Notes: generated by a model from the sequence alone, not told the origin. A DNA stretch of 64,000 nt from Flavobacteriaceae bacterium (GCA_013373635.1 JABXHN010000019.1:1-64000), one strand, 5' to 3'; shown: positions 29,230-39,760, counted from the first letter of the stretch. Made by a program: numbers and translations.

Positions 29230-30196
29230 AGCAGGAATTATAGGAGGATCAGGATATACTGGAGGAGAGCTCATTCGAATTCTAGAACAGCATCCAGCAG
29301 TTGAAATCGATTTTATATACAGCACCACGCGTGCTGGCAAAAAGGTAAGTTCGGCACATCCGGATCTTATCGGAAGAACTGAATATGTTTTTACATCAGA
29401 CGTTAATTTAGAAGTGGATGTCGTATTTCTGTGTCTTGGACATGGTAATTCTCTCAGCTTTTTAAAAGAGAATAACTTTTCTGACAATACCAAAATTATT
29501 GATTTAAGCACCGACTTTAGAGCACAGAAAGACGCTGAATTTTTAGGAAGAACCTTTGTATATGGTCTGCCTGAAAATCACAAAACGGCTATTGAAAATG
29601 CTACCGCCATTGCCAATCCTGGTTGCTTTGCAACAGCACTTCAGCTTTCTTTAGCTCCATTAGCTTCAAAAAAATTGATTACATCAGAAGTTCATATCAA
29701 TGCGACCACTGGAAGTACAGGTGCTGGTGTCAAGCCTTCAGACACCACTCATTTTAGTTGGAGAACAAGCTCAGTTTCTTGGTACAAAGCCTTTAATCAT
29801 CAACACTTAAATGAAGTTGGAGAGCAACTTACAGCCCTAAATGATTCAGCACCAGAATTGTTGTTTATCCCTAATAGAGGAAATTTTACAAGAGGTATTT
29901 TTGCAACGGTTTATACAGAATTTGATGGAAGTTTAGAAGATGCGAAAGAATTGTATTCTAACTACTACAAAAACGCTCCTTTCACACATTTGACAGATGA
30001 ACCCATTCACCTCAAACAAGTGGTGAACACCAATAATTGTCATCTTCATTTGATGAAACACAAAAAGTATTTAATGATTACTGCAGCCATAGATAACCTT
30101 TTAAAAGGAGCATCTGGGCAAGCTGTTCAAAATATGAATCTTATCTTCGGATTAGAAGAAGATATGGGATTACAACTCAAACCAATAGCATTTTAA
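29222..30196 (+). CDS. argC: N-acetyl(or succinyl)-gamma-glutamyl-phosphate reductase
   Basis: MIKAGIIGGSGYTGGELIRIL; NPGCFATALQLSLAPL. ATG 29222 overlaps the argG end by 8 nt. Confidence 0.96.
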   Translation: MIKAGIIGGSGYTGGELIRILEQHPAVEIDFIYSTTRAGKKVSSAHPDLIGRTEYVFTSDVNLEVDVVFLCLGHGNSLSFLKENNFSDNTKIIDLSTDFRAQKDAEFLGRTFVYGLPENHKTAIENATAIANPGCFATALQLSLAPLASKKLITSEVHINATTGSTGAGVKPSDTTHFSWRTSSVSWYKAFNHQHLNEVGEQLTALNDSAPELLFIPNRGNFTRGIFATVYTEFDGSLEDAKELYSNYYKNAPFTHLTDEPIHLKQVVNTNNCHLHLMKHKKYLMITAAIDNLLKGASGQAVQNMNLIFGLEEDMGLQLKPIAF

Positions 30197-30206
30197 TTTA
30201 AGAGCC

Positions 30207-31007
30207 ATGAAAATAGCCATCATCGGAGCAGGAAATTTAGGAAAATCTATCGCCAAAGGAATTTTAAATTCCAATGGAGCAACCCATATGTTTCTCACTA
30301 AGAGAAATACTCGATCTATAAAAGATTATGAGAGTTACGGAAATGTAACTGTGACTTCAGATAACAAAAAGGCAGTTAAAAAATCAGATGTTTTAATTTT
30401 TGCTTTGCAGCCAAGTCAAATGAAAGCTGTGCTTGAGGAGATTAAGAAAGAACTCACCGACAAACACGTGATCATCTCTACTGCTGCAGGACTTGAAATC
30501 GAACAAATCGAACAACTGATCGGTAGTGATAAGTACATTTTAAGAGCCATGCCTAATACAGCAATTTCAGTAGGTGAATCCATGACCTGTATTTGCAGTA
30601 ACAGCAAAGGAGAATCTCGAGTAGAACTCGCTGAGGCCATCTTTAACAGAATGGGATCTTCTATGATTATTTCTGAACACCTAATGCAAGCGGCAACAGT
30701 GATCTGTGCCTCTGGTATTGCCTTTTGGATGCGTCTCATTAGAGCGACGACTCAAGGAGCTGTTCAATTGGGATTTGAAGCTGAAGAAGCTCACGAATTA
30801 GCTGTAAAGACCTGTAGTGGTGCTGCTAAACTCTTAGTAGAATCCAACTCTCATCCTGAAGCTGAAATCGACAAGGTAACCACTCCAAGAGGGTGTACCA
30901 TCGAAGGATTAAACCAAATGGAACACGAAGGATTGAGCTCTGCACTGATCAAAGGATTACAACGTTCTTATGAAAAAATCAACAGTATTAAATCGAACCA
31001 ACTCTAG
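30207..31007 (+). CDS. proC: Pyrroline-5-carboxylate reductase
   Basis: KIAIIGAGNLGKSIAKGIL; RAMPNTAISVGESMT; TTPRGCTIEGLNQME. Confidence 0.94.
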   Translation: MKIAIIGAGNLGKSIAKGILNSNGATHMFLTKRNTRSIKDYESYGNVTVTSDNKKAVKKSDVLIFALQPSQMKAVLEEIKKELTDKHVIISTAAGLEIEQIEQLIGSDKYILRAMPNTAISVGESMTCICSNSKGESRVELAEAIFNRMGSSMIISEHLMQAATVICASGIAFWMRLIRATTQGAVQLGFEAEEAHELAVKTCSGAAKLLVESNSHPEAEIDKVTTPRGCTIEGLNQMEHEGLSSALIKGLQRSYEKINSIKSNQL

Positions 31008-31010
31008 ACT

Positions 31011-32138
31011 ATGAAGCTATTTGATGTATACCCACTCTACGATATTACCCCGGTTTCAGCACATGGAACTACAGTAATCGATAAAGATGGGGCACACTAT
31101 TTAGATCTCTACGGAGGTCATGCGGTGATTTCAATAGGTCATTCACATCCACATTATCTGAAACGACTTAAAGATCAGATCGATCTAATAGGATTTTATT
31201 CCAATGCGATTCAAAACCCGCTTCAAGTTCAACTAGCAGAAAAACTCGGCAAGCTATCCGACTGTGAAGATTACCAATTATTTATGTGTAATTCTGGAGC
31301 TGAAGCAAATGAAAATGCTCTGAAAGTTGCTTCTTTTATCACTGGTAAAAAACGTGTCATTGCATTTAACAATGCCTTTCACGGAAGAACCTCAGCAGCG
31401 GTAATGGCGACTGACAACCCAAAAATACAAGCTCCTATCAATGCTCAACAAGAAGTGAGCTATCTTCCTTTTGAAGATACTGAAGCTTTAGAAACCGAGC
31501 TAGCAAAAGGAGATGTTTGTGCAGTGATCATCGAGTGCATTCAAGGGGTAGGTGGATTAGACATGCCTTCTCATGAATTTACGAATAGTATTGCTCAGCT
31601 ATCAAAGAAATACGGAGCCATGGTTATCGCTGATGAAGTTCAGTCTGGTTATGGTAGATCTGGAAAGTTCTTCGCCTTTCAACACTACGGGTTACAGCCT
31701 GACATCATCACTATTGCTAAAGGAATGGGAAATGGTTTTCCAGTAGCTGGAGTCCTACTCGCTTCACATATTGAACCTTGGATGGGAATGCTTGGAACGA
31801 CCTTTGGTGGAAATCACTTAGCCTGCGCAGCATCACTTGCAGTATTAGAAGTGATCGAGGATGAAAACCTAATTGAAAATGCTGCTAATTTAGAAGATTA
31901 CTTTAGATCAAAGGCAGCAGAACTACCTCAAATCAAAGCCCTCAAAGGTAAAGGACTAATGCTGGGAATGGAATTTGATTTTGAAGTTGCTGCACTTAGA
32001 AAAAAATTAATCCTAGAACACCATATCTTTACAGGAGCAGCTAGCAATAAAAATCTTCTTAGAATACTTCCAGCGCTCAATGTGACCAAACAAGCTATCG
32101 ATCAATTTTTCGATGCCTTAAAAATAGAACTCTCATGA
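31011..32138 (+). CDS. argD: Acetyl/succinylornithine aminotransferase
   Basis: MCNSGAEANENALKVA; VIADEVQSGYGRSGKFFAFQHYGLQPDIITIAKGMGNGFP. Confidence 0.95.
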   Translation: MKLFDVYPLYDITPVSAHGTTVIDKDGAHYLDLYGGHAVISIGHSHPHYLKRLKDQIDLIGFYSNAIQNPLQVQLAEKLGKLSDCEDYQLFMCNSGAEANENALKVASFITGKKRVIAFNNAFHGRTSAAVMATDNPKIQAPINAQQEVSYLPFEDTEALETELAKGDVCAVIIECIQGVGGLDMPSHEFTNSIAQLSKKYGAMVIADEVQSGYGRSGKFFAFQHYGLQPDIITIAKGMGNGFPVAGVLLASHIEPWMGMLGTTFGGNHLACAASLAVLEVIEDENLIENAANLEDYFRSKAAELPQIKALKGKGLMLGMEFDFEVAALRKKLILEHHIFTGAASNKNLLRILPALNVTKQAIDQFFDALKIELS

Positions 32139-33070
32139 AAAAATTTACCAATATTAGCGATCTAAAGGATCTCAACACTGCTGTAGATGAGGCCATCGCT
32201 TTAAAAAAGAATCCCAGAGCTCATGTGACTCTAGGAGAAGGAAAAACAGTAGGACTTCTGTTTTTTAACAAGAGTCTTAGAACGCGTTTGAGTACACAAA
32301 AAGCTGCCAATAATTTAGGAATGCACGTTATGGTGATGAATTTTGGAGATGAAGCGTGGAACCTAGAATACGAAGATGGCACCATAATGGAAACCATTCG
32401 TTCAGAACACGTTAAAGAAGCGGCTAAGGTAATGTCTCAATACTGTGATATCATCTGCATCAGAGCTTTTGCTGGATTAGAAAACAAAGAAGAAGATCAG
32501 GCTGAACCTGTTCTGACGAATTTTATCAAATACGCAACGGTTCCTATTGTCAATTTAGAAAGTGCTACTGGACATCCACTTCAGGCTTTGGCGGACGCCA
32601 TCACTATTAAAGAACAAAATACCAAAAAGAGACCTAAGGTAGTTCTTTCATGGGCTCCACATCCAAAAGCGCTCCCTCATGCAGTTGCCAATTCATTTAT
32701 TGAGATGATGCGCTATCAAGATGCTGATTTCTGTATTACCAATCCAAAGGGATACGATCTAGATCCTGAAATCACCAAAGGAATAGATATCTATCACGAT
32801 CAGGAGGAAGCTCTTAAAGATGCTGACTTCGTCTACGTTAAAAACTGGTGCTCCTTTGAAGATTACGGAAAAGTCAATATTTCCACAAGAGAATGGATGA
32901 TGACCAAAGAGAAGTTAGGAGATGCAAAATTTATGCACTGTCTTCCGATTCGAAGAAATATTGTTGCCGAAGATGCAGTTCTAGACTGTGACCAATCCTT
33001 AGTGATTGAACAGGCTAACAACAGAACCTATTCAGCTCAATACGTATTAAAAACACTGTTGGAAAACTAA
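32135..33070 (+). CDS. N-acetyl/N-succinylornithine carbamoyltransferase
   Basis: FFNKSLRTRLSTQKAANNLGMHV; WAPHPKALPHAVANSF; MHCLPIRRN. Confidence 0.92.
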   Translation: MKKFTNISDLKDLNTAVDEAIALKKNPRAHVTLGEGKTVGLLFFNKSLRTRLSTQKAANNLGMHVMVMNFGDEAWNLEYEDGTIMETIRSEHVKEAAKVMSQYCDIICIRAFAGLENKEEDQAEPVLTNFIKYATVPIVNLESATGHPLQALADAITIKEQNTKKRPKVVLSWAPHPKALPHAVANSFIEMMRYQDADFCITNPKGYDLDPEITKGIDIYHDQEEALKDADFVYVKNWCSFEDYGKVNISTREWMMTKEKLGDAKFMHCLPIRRNIVAEDAVLDCDQSLVIEQANNRTYSAQYVLKTLLEN

Positions 33071-33074
33071 ACCC

Positions 33075-33860
33075 ATGAAACAAAAACCAATACTATCCAT
33101 TGTTAAAATTGGAGGTGCCATTATCGAAGATTCAATTGCACTAAAAACATTTCTCGAAGATTTTAGCGCCATCCAAGGTCCTAAAATTCTAGTTCACGGA
33201 GGAGGTCGAGATGCTTCTAAAATGGAAGAGCGTTTAGGAATTGAAACCCAAATGCATCAGGGAAGAAGAATTACTTCTGCCCAGAGTTTGGAGGTCATTT
33301 CAATGGTTTACGCTGGTAAAACAAATAAAACAATTGTCGCATTACTTCAATCGATGGGTTGCAATGCGATCGGACTTAGTGGAGCAGATGCCAATTGCAT
33401 CAAATCTCACAAGCGAACAGGAACCGAGATCGACTATGGATTTGTAGGTGATATCGATGAGGTAAATACTGATCATATCGCCGCTTTAATCAATCACTTT
33501 TGCCCTGTATTTTGCGCGATTACCCACGATGGAAAAGGACAGTTATTAAATACCAATGCCGATACCATTACCTCTGCGATTGCTACTGCTATGAGCGAAA
33601 CACATCAAGTAAACCTCTATTACTGCTTTGAAAAACAAGGAGTGCTTTTAGATATTGACAATCCAGAGAGTTTAGTAAAGTCCCTAAACAAAAACTATTA
33701 CAAAGAACTATTAGATCAAGGTGTCATTGCGGCAGGAATGGTTCCAAAACTCCAAAACTGTTTTGAAGCCATAGACAAAGGAGTACATCAGGTAGTTATA
33801 GGCCCCAATACCCTCTTTAGAGAAACAAGTACTAATTACACCAAAATTACAGCAGAATAA
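33075..33860 (+). CDS. argB: N-acetyl(succinyl)glutamate kinase
   Basis: VKIGGAIIEDS, LVHGGGRDASKMEERLGIE; AAGMVPKLQNC. Confidence 0.95.
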   Translation: MKQKPILSIVKIGGAIIEDSIALKTFLEDFSAIQGPKILVHGGGRDASKMEERLGIETQMHQGRRITSAQSLEVISMVYAGKTNKTIVALLQSMGCNAIGLSGADANCIKSHKRTGTEIDYGFVGDIDEVNTDHIAALINHFCPVFCAITHDGKGQLLNTNADTITSAIATAMSETHQVNLYYCFEKQGVLLDIDNPESLVKSLNKNYYKELLDQGVIAAGMVPKLQNCFEAIDKGVHQVVIGPNTLFRETSTNYTKITAE

Positions 33861-34924
33861 TGAAGGAGCTTTTAAAACAACAAGCCGTTGAACTGCTCAA
33901 AAATTTGATCAGCACCCAATCTTTTTCATCTGAAGAAGAGGGAACTGCTGCGCTCATTATCGCTTGGTTGGAATCACATCAAATTCCCTACAAGCGTCAA
34001 AAAAATAATATTTACGCATTTAACAAATACTACCAGGAGGGTAAACCATTACTTCTATTAAACTCTCATCACGATACTGTAAAACCAAATACCGCCTACA
34101 CTAGAGACCCTTATAGTCCAGATGTAGAAGGTGATATTTTATACGGATTAGGATCCAATGATGCTGGAGGTTGTTTGGTATCCCTATTGGCGACCTTCGC
34201 CTATTTTTACGACCAGAAAGATCTCAATCACAATATCGTAATTGTAGCCTCAGCAGAAGAAGAGAACTCAGGTCCAAACGGACTCAACTCTATGATGGAA
34301 ACACTTCCCCATATTGATGTAGCTATCGTTGGAGAACCAACCCTAATGGATCTGGCAATTGCTGAAAAAGGATTGGTGGTTTTTGATGCTGAAGTTTCAG
34401 GAACACCTTCTCATGCAGCACATCCAAATAGCAATAACGCTATTTACAATACCATTTCTGTATTGGAATGGTTTAAGAATTACAAATTTGAAAAAGAGTC
34501 AGAGCTGTTAGGACCGGTTAAATTAACGGTGACTCAAATCAATGCAGGACATCAACACAACGTAGTTCCTGCACATGTCAATCTAGTGATTGATGTACGC
34601 GTCAACGATTGTTACACTAATCAGGAAATTGAAAAAATACTAACTCAAAATGCTCCTTGTAAGGTCAAAGCACGATCACTTCGACTCAATTCATCTAGAA
34701 TCGATCCGGATCATCCACTAGTAAAATCTGGAGAAGCTTTAGGAAGAGGAACCTATGGTTCTCCTACCCTTTCTGATCAAGCAGCACTCTACTGTCAATC
34801 GGTTAAATTAGGGCCAGGAGACAGCAGAAGATCACACTCAGCGGATGAATTTATTTACATCTCTGAAATAGAAGAAGGAATCGACATCTATATCGCTCTT
34901 TTAGAGGGCTTTTTATTAAAATAA
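33860..34924 (+). CDS. argE: M20 family acetyl/succinylornithine deacylase
   Basis: LLLNSHHDTVKPN, YGLGSNDAGGCLVSLLA, SAEEENSGPNGL. Confidence 0.9.
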   Translation: MKELLKQQAVELLKNLISTQSFSSEEEGTAALIIAWLESHQIPYKRQKNNIYAFNKYYQEGKPLLLLNSHHDTVKPNTAYTRDPYSPDVEGDILYGLGSNDAGGCLVSLLATFAYFYDQKDLNHNIVIVASAEEENSGPNGLNSMMETLPHIDVAIVGEPTLMDLAIAEKGLVVFDAEVSGTPSHAAHPNSNNAIYNTISVLEWFKNYKFEKESELLGPVKLTVTQINAGHQHNVVPAHVNLVIDVRVNDCYTNQEIEKILTQNAPCKVKARSLRLNSSRIDPDHPLVKSGEALGRGTYGSPTLSDQAALYCQSVKLGPGDSRRSHSADEFIYISEIEEGIDIYIALLEGFLLK

Positions 34925-34930
34925 ACGACT

Positions 34931-36214
34931 ATGAAACTCTGGGATAAAGGACTCGCAACAGATCAAAAAATCGATCAATTTACAGTAGGAAACGACCGTG
35001 AATTAGACATGCAATTAGCAGCATACGATGTGATTGCTTCACGTGCTCATGCACGTATGCTCTCCACTATTGGGCTGATCACTGAAAGCGAATTCGAAGA
35101 ATTGAACGGTGGATTAAACGAAATTGCAAAATCTATTGAAGATGGAAGTTTTACCATTGAAGATGACTTTGAGGATATGCATTCTAAAATAGAATACGTT
35201 CTCACTGAAAAGTTAGGTGATACCGGTAAAAAAATTCATGCAGCTCGTTCTAGAAACGATCAAGTCCTAGTAGCCTCACAACTTTATCTCAAGGCAGAAC
35301 TATCAGCTATTAAAACTGAAATCAAGGAACTATTCGATCTATTGATCCAGCTAGCAGATCAGTTCAAAGAAGATCTCATGCCAGGATATACCCATCTACA
35401 AGTAGCAATGCCTTCCTCTTTTGGACTGTGGTTCTCAGCCTATGGAGAGAGTTTAATCGACGACATTCACTTTGTCAATGCAGCTCTAAAAGTCTGTGAT
35501 CAAAATCCTTTAGGATCTGCAGCTGGTTACGGTTCTTCTTTTCCAATCGACAGAGCGATGACCACAGAGGAATTAGCTTTTGAAACCCTTAAATACAATG
35601 TGGTTGCTGCTCAAATGGGTAGAGGTAAAACGGAGAAATCCACAGCTTTTGCGCTGAGTTCTGTCGCTGGAACCCTTGGAAAAATGGCCATGGATATCTG
35701 TCTGTATATGGGACAAGACTTTAACTTTATATCCTTCCCGGATGAACTTACTACAGGATCTAGTATTATGCCTCATAAAAAGAATCCTGATGTATTTGAA
35801 CTCATTAGAGGAAAGTGCAACAAACTACAAGCCGTCCCAAATCAATTGACGATGATGCTCGTCAATCTTCCATCGGGTTACCACAGAGATTTACAACTCT
35901 TAAAAGAAATCATCGTTCCATCCATTCAGGAACTGCGTTCGTGTATCGAAATGATGCGATTTAGCCTCAAAGACATTCAACCACGTAAAAACATCACTGA
36001 CGATGCTAAATACGACTATATGTTTAGCGTGGACACTTTAAACGAACTCGTAAAGTCTGGAATGCCTTTTAGAGATGCCTATAAGAAAATGGGTATGGAT
36101 ATTGAAAAAGGAAATTACGATCCAAAAAGAGATTTAAATCACACTCATATTGGATCTATAGGACAACTTTGCTTAGAGGAAATCAAAGCAAAAATGGATA
36201 AAGCACTAGTTTAA
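34931..36214 (+). CDS. argH: Argininosuccinate lyase
   Basis: HAARSRNDQV; GSSIMPHKKNPDVFELIR. Confidence 0.97.
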   Translation: MKLWDKGLATDQKIDQFTVGNDRELDMQLAAYDVIASRAHARMLSTIGLITESEFEELNGGLNEIAKSIEDGSFTIEDDFEDMHSKIEYVLTEKLGDTGKKIHAARSRNDQVLVASQLYLKAELSAIKTEIKELFDLLIQLADQFKEDLMPGYTHLQVAMPSSFGLWFSAYGESLIDDIHFVNAALKVCDQNPLGSAAGYGSSFPIDRAMTTEELAFETLKYNVVAAQMGRGKTEKSTAFALSSVAGTLGKMAMDICLYMGQDFNFISFPDELTTGSSIMPHKKNPDVFELIRGKCNKLQAVPNQLTMMLVNLPSGYHRDLQLLKEIIVPSIQELRSCIEMMRFSLKDIQPRKNITDDAKYDYMFSVDTLNELVKSGMPFRDAYKKMGMDIEKGNYDPKRDLNHTHIGSIGQLCLEEIKAKMDKALV

Positions 36215-36679
36215 ATTCCAAATACCTATATTGAGTATGGTGGCAAAAGCCACCCAAAGGATATAAGGTATCAGCAAATAGGCAGCAATCTTATTGACTA
36301 CCTTAAACCACTTAAAAGTAAATATTAGCAATATAAAAAGCGCTAGTATTACAAGAAGTCCTCCTACAATGGAGTGAAGTCCAAAAAACACAATGCTCCA
36401 AAGTGCATTGAGAAGTAGTTGAAACAAAAAGTGATAAAGTGCTGTTTTAACCCAAATATGATGAAATCCCCTGTTCCATACAATTCCTACAGAGACTCCC
36501 ATCATGATGTACAGAAGGGTCCAAACCGGTGAGAACACAGCATTTGGCGGCGTAAAAAACGGCTTATTGATTGTGACATACCAATCTGAAATCGAATCCA
36601 TTACAGCAAGACTAGACAAAAATCCAACGAGAAGGCAAGTCATCACTGCTATTCCAATATTAAGGTAACGTTTCATCAT
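36206..36679 (-). CDS. TspO/MBR family protein
   Basis: 157 aa; WYVTINKPFFTPPNAVFSPVWTLLYIMMGVSVGIVW. Confidence 0.93.
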   Translation of the reverse strand: MMKRYLNIGIAVMTCLLVGFLSSLAVMDSISDWYVTINKPFFTPPNAVFSPVWTLLYIMMGVSVGIVWNRGFHHIWVKTALYHFLFQLLLNALWSIVFFGLHSIVGGLLVILALFILLIFTFKWFKVVNKIAAYLLIPYILWVAFATILNIGIWNLN

Positions 36680-36748
36680 TTTCTATGCTCTGGAGTAAAG
36701 CTCTAAAATAACACTTTATTTTTATTAGTTGTTCTAATGATATAAAAC

Positions 36749-36756
36749 TATCTTTG
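36749..36756 (+). promoter_or_regulatory. Putative -7 box TATCTTTG of mevalonate cluster
   Basis: TAnnTTTG match 21 nt before ATG 36778; argues against the listed 36754 start. Confidence 0.45.
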
Positions 36757-36777
36757 TTTTTTTATAGAATTTGTCAG

Positions 36778-37854
36778 ATGATTGAACTCTTCAAGGACCT
36801 AAAAACAACATCAGATCAAGGGATTACTAGCTGGGAAGCACCTAGTAACATAGCACTTGTTAAGTACTGGGGTAAATTTAAAGATCAAATACCCGCCAAC
36901 CCTTCACTGAGTTTTACTCTTTCAAATTGCCATAGCAAAACCACCCTTAACTATCGTCTACGATCTGAATTTTCTGATGATTACAGTATTGATTTCTATT
37001 TAGACGATGAGCCAAAAGAAGACTTTATTCCTAAAATCAAAACCTTTTTTGATCGAATTGAAGCCTATTTACCCTTTTTAAAATCCTATGATTTTGAAAT
37101 TCGATCCACCAATTCATTTCCACATTCAAGTGGCATCGCTTCTTCAGCCAGTGGAATGGCTGCATTGGCACTCTGCCTTTTAGAGATGACCGTTAAATCG
37201 ATTGAAGAAACTAACTCCGAAGACTTTTATCAAAAAGCATCTTTTTTAGCACGCTTGGGTTCTGGTTCTGGATGTCGTTCCATCGAAGGACCACTGGTTC
37301 AATGGGGATCTACTCCGTCAATTTCGAATAGTTCTGATTTATTTGGAATTCCCTATCCTACTGATATTCATCCAGTATTTGAAAATTACCAAGATTGTAT
37401 ACTAATCGTTCACAAGGGAAGTAAGGCTGTGAGTTCTACAGTAGGTCACCAACTGATGGAAAACCACCCCTTTGCAAAGCAGCGATTTGCTCAGGCTCAT
37501 CAACATATAGAGAAACTGATTTCAATCTTACAAAGTGGCGATTTAATTGCCTTTGTAGAGCTTGTAGAGCTAGAAGCCTTAACGCTTCACGCAATGATGC
37601 TCACCTCGAATCCAAACTTCATTTTAATGAAGCCTAACACCTTGGCTATTATTGAAAAAGTAAGAGAATTTAGAGCTCATACAGGCATTCCAATTTGCTT
37701 TACGCTCGATGCAGGAGCAAATGTACATTTACTCTATCCTCACAAGGATGCCATTGCTTCTTTTGACTTCATTCTTAAGGACTTAGTTGCTTATTGCGAA
37801 AATCAGCAGTATATTTGTGACCAGTTAGGTATGGGAGCTAAGCGACTATCTTAA
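36778..37854 (+). CDS. mvaD: Diphosphomevalonate decarboxylase
   Basis: SNIALVKYWGK, SGIASSASGMAALAL, LDAGANVHLLYP. Confidence 0.92.
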   Translation: MIELFKDLKTTSDQGITSWEAPSNIALVKYWGKFKDQIPANPSLSFTLSNCHSKTTLNYRLRSEFSDDYSIDFYLDDEPKEDFIPKIKTFFDRIEAYLPFLKSYDFEIRSTNSFPHSSGIASSASGMAALALCLLEMTVKSIEETNSEDFYQKASFLARLGSGSGCRSIEGPLVQWGSTPSISNSSDLFGIPYPTDIHPVFENYQDCILIVHKGSKAVSSTVGHQLMENHPFAKQRFAQAHQHIEKLISILQSGDLIAFVELVELEALTLHAMMLTSNPNFILMKPNTLAIIEKVREFRAHTGIPICFTLDAGANVHLLYPHKDAIASFDFILKDLVAYCENQQYICDQLGMGAKRLS

Positions 37855-37864
37855 ACCACAATCT

Positions 37865-38803
37865 ATGAAAGGACCACTTTTTTACGCTAAAATTCTACTC
37901 TTCGGAGAATACGGAATTATTAAGAATTCAAAAGGATTGGCCATTCCTTATAACGCCGCTAAAGGCGCTTTAAAAATAGATAAACAGCCTTCTGAAAAAG
38001 CTGTAGAATCCAATAAAAAACTATCTCAGTACGCTACGTATTTAGAACAACTTCAAGAGGAGCAATCAGATCGTTTTTCCTTTGATATCGAACGATTAAA
38101 AGAAGATATCTCCAAGGGAATGTACTTTGATTCTTCAATTCCTCAAGGTTACGGAGTTGGATCTTCTGGAGCTTTAGTCGCTGCTATTTACAACAATTAC
38201 GCCACAGAAAAGATAACGGTTCTCGAAAATTTAACTCGTGAAAAGTTGCTCGAATTAAAGCAACTATTCGGAATCATGGAGTCATTTTTCCACGGAACTT
38301 CTTCAGGATTGGATCCACTAAACTCTTATTTGAGCTTACCGATTCTAATTCAAGCCGAAAACCATATAGCCTCAACTTCAATTCCATCTCAAAATGTTGA
38401 CGGAAAAGGTGCCGTATTCTTATTGGATAGTGGCACAGTGGGCGAAACAGCTCCTATGGTTCAAATCTTCTTCGAAAAGATGAAGACCGAAGGATTTAGA
38501 AGTATGCTGATGAATAAATTCATCAAACACACCGATGCCTGTGTCGATGATTTTATCAATGGAGATTTTAAATCGCTTTTTAAGCACCTCAAACAACTCT
38601 CTGGAGTTGTTTTAAAGAACTTTAAACCGATGATTCCCGAGCAGTTTCACGATGTGTGGAAAAAGGGAATCGAGACCAACGATTACTACCTCAAACTCTG
38701 TGGCTCTGGAGGGGGTGGTTATATTTTAGGATTCACACAGGATCTTGAAAAAGCCAAGAAATCCCTAGAGGGACACCAGATCGAAGTGGTTTACACTTTC
38801 TAA
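37865..38803 (+). CDS. GHMP kinase, probable mevalonate kinase
   Basis: AKILLFGEYGIIKNSKGLAIPY; PQGYGVGSSGALVAAIY; neighbour of mvaD. Confidence 0.88.
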   Translation: MKGPLFYAKILLFGEYGIIKNSKGLAIPYNAAKGALKIDKQPSEKAVESNKKLSQYATYLEQLQEEQSDRFSFDIERLKEDISKGMYFDSSIPQGYGVGSSGALVAAIYNNYATEKITVLENLTREKLLELKQLFGIMESFFHGTSSGLDPLNSYLSLPILIQAENHIASTSIPSQNVDGKGAVFLLDSGTVGETAPMVQIFFEKMKTEGFRSMLMNKFIKHTDACVDDFINGDFKSLFKHLKQLSGVVLKNFKPMIPEQFHDVWKKGIETNDYYLKLCGSGGGGYILGFTQDLEKAKKSLEGHQIEVVYTF

Positions 38804-38804
38804 A

Positions 38805-39716
38805 ATGTCAACTACCAGCCTTAAAACAAATCTGATCAAAGGCCTCGCTTTTTTTTCAGTGCTCAGAGGCTACAATATTATGTTGATTGTAGTTGCTCAA
38901 TACCTTTGTAGCATCTATATACTAGCTCCAGACAAACCCCTCTTAGAACTTCTATTAGATCTCAATCTTTTTCTTTTAATCGTTTGTACTTCTCTTGTGA
39001 TCGCTGCAGGTTATATCATCAATAACTTTTACGATTGGGAAAAGGATTTGATCAATAAACCCTATAAAACTCTGTTGGATAAGAATATATCCCAACGAGC
39101 TAAGATAAACGCCTATGTGATTTTTAATTTTACAGCACTTATTATTGCTGCCTCTATTTCGTTTAGAGCCGTCCTGTTTTTTAGTGGCTATAGTTTTGGA
39201 ATCTGGCTGTATTCTCACAAATTAAAAAAGATTCTCTATCTGGGGAATCTCATGGCTGCAGCACTTGCGATAACTCCTTTTTTCACGGTATTTGTCTACT
39301 ACAAAAACTTAGACTTTTACATCATTTTACACGCCGTTTATCTGTTTTTGTTATTACTCATTCGAGAACTTACAAAGGACATGGAAAACTTAGCTGGAGA
39401 TCTCAGTCAAGACTATCAAACGATTCCCGTTCGTTATGGCTTATCGAGATCAAAGTTTTGGATTAGTGCTTTGACTCTGCTGAGTTTTATTCCCTCCTAC
39501 TTACTCTTTATCAGTGGTGAAATAGGACTGATGAAATGGTACTTTCTTCTGGCCAACATTCTTCTTGTTTTTGCAATTGTATGGGTGTACAATTCCCGTT
39601 CAAAGAACGATTATAGTTTAGTTCATATCCTTCTAAAAATAGTATTAGCCTTAGGGGTTTTTAGTATTTTTCTGATCGACACTTCAGTAGTTGAAAGCCT
39701 CTTTTCTTTTAGATAG
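38805..39716 (+). CDS. UbiA-family prenyltransferase (geranylgeranylglycerol-phosphate transferase-like)
   Basis: AAGYIINNFYDWEKDLINKP (NxxxDxxxD) and RELTKDMENLAGD second Asp-rich motif. Confidence 0.87.
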   Translation: MSTTSLKTNLIKGLAFFSVLRGYNIMLIVVAQYLCSIYILAPDKPLLELLLDLNLFLLIVCTSLVIAAGYIINNFYDWEKDLINKPYKTLLDKNISQRAKINAYVIFNFTALIIAASISFRAVLFFSGYSFGIWLYSHKLKKILYLGNLMAAALAITPFFTVFVYYKNLDFYIILHAVYLFLLLLIRELTKDMENLAGDLSQDYQTIPVRYGLSRSKFWISALTLLSFIPSYLLFISGEIGLMKWYFLLANILLVFAIVWVYNSRSKNDYSLVHILLKIVLALGVFSIFLIDTSVVESLFSFR

Positions 39717-39736
39717 TTTATTCGAATACTTCTGAT

Positions 39737-39744
39737 TACCTTTG
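39737..39744 (+). promoter_or_regulatory. Possible -7 box TACCTTTG
   Basis: TAnnTTTG match 17 nt before ATG 39761. Confidence 0.35.
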
Positions 39745-39760
39745 CCACAAATTAAGTCCC

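Noticed and set aside
36754-36777. Upstream start MFFYRICQ for mvaD
   Set aside because: Overlaps the predicted TATCTTTG promoter box; the MIELFKDL start at 36778 is more plausible.
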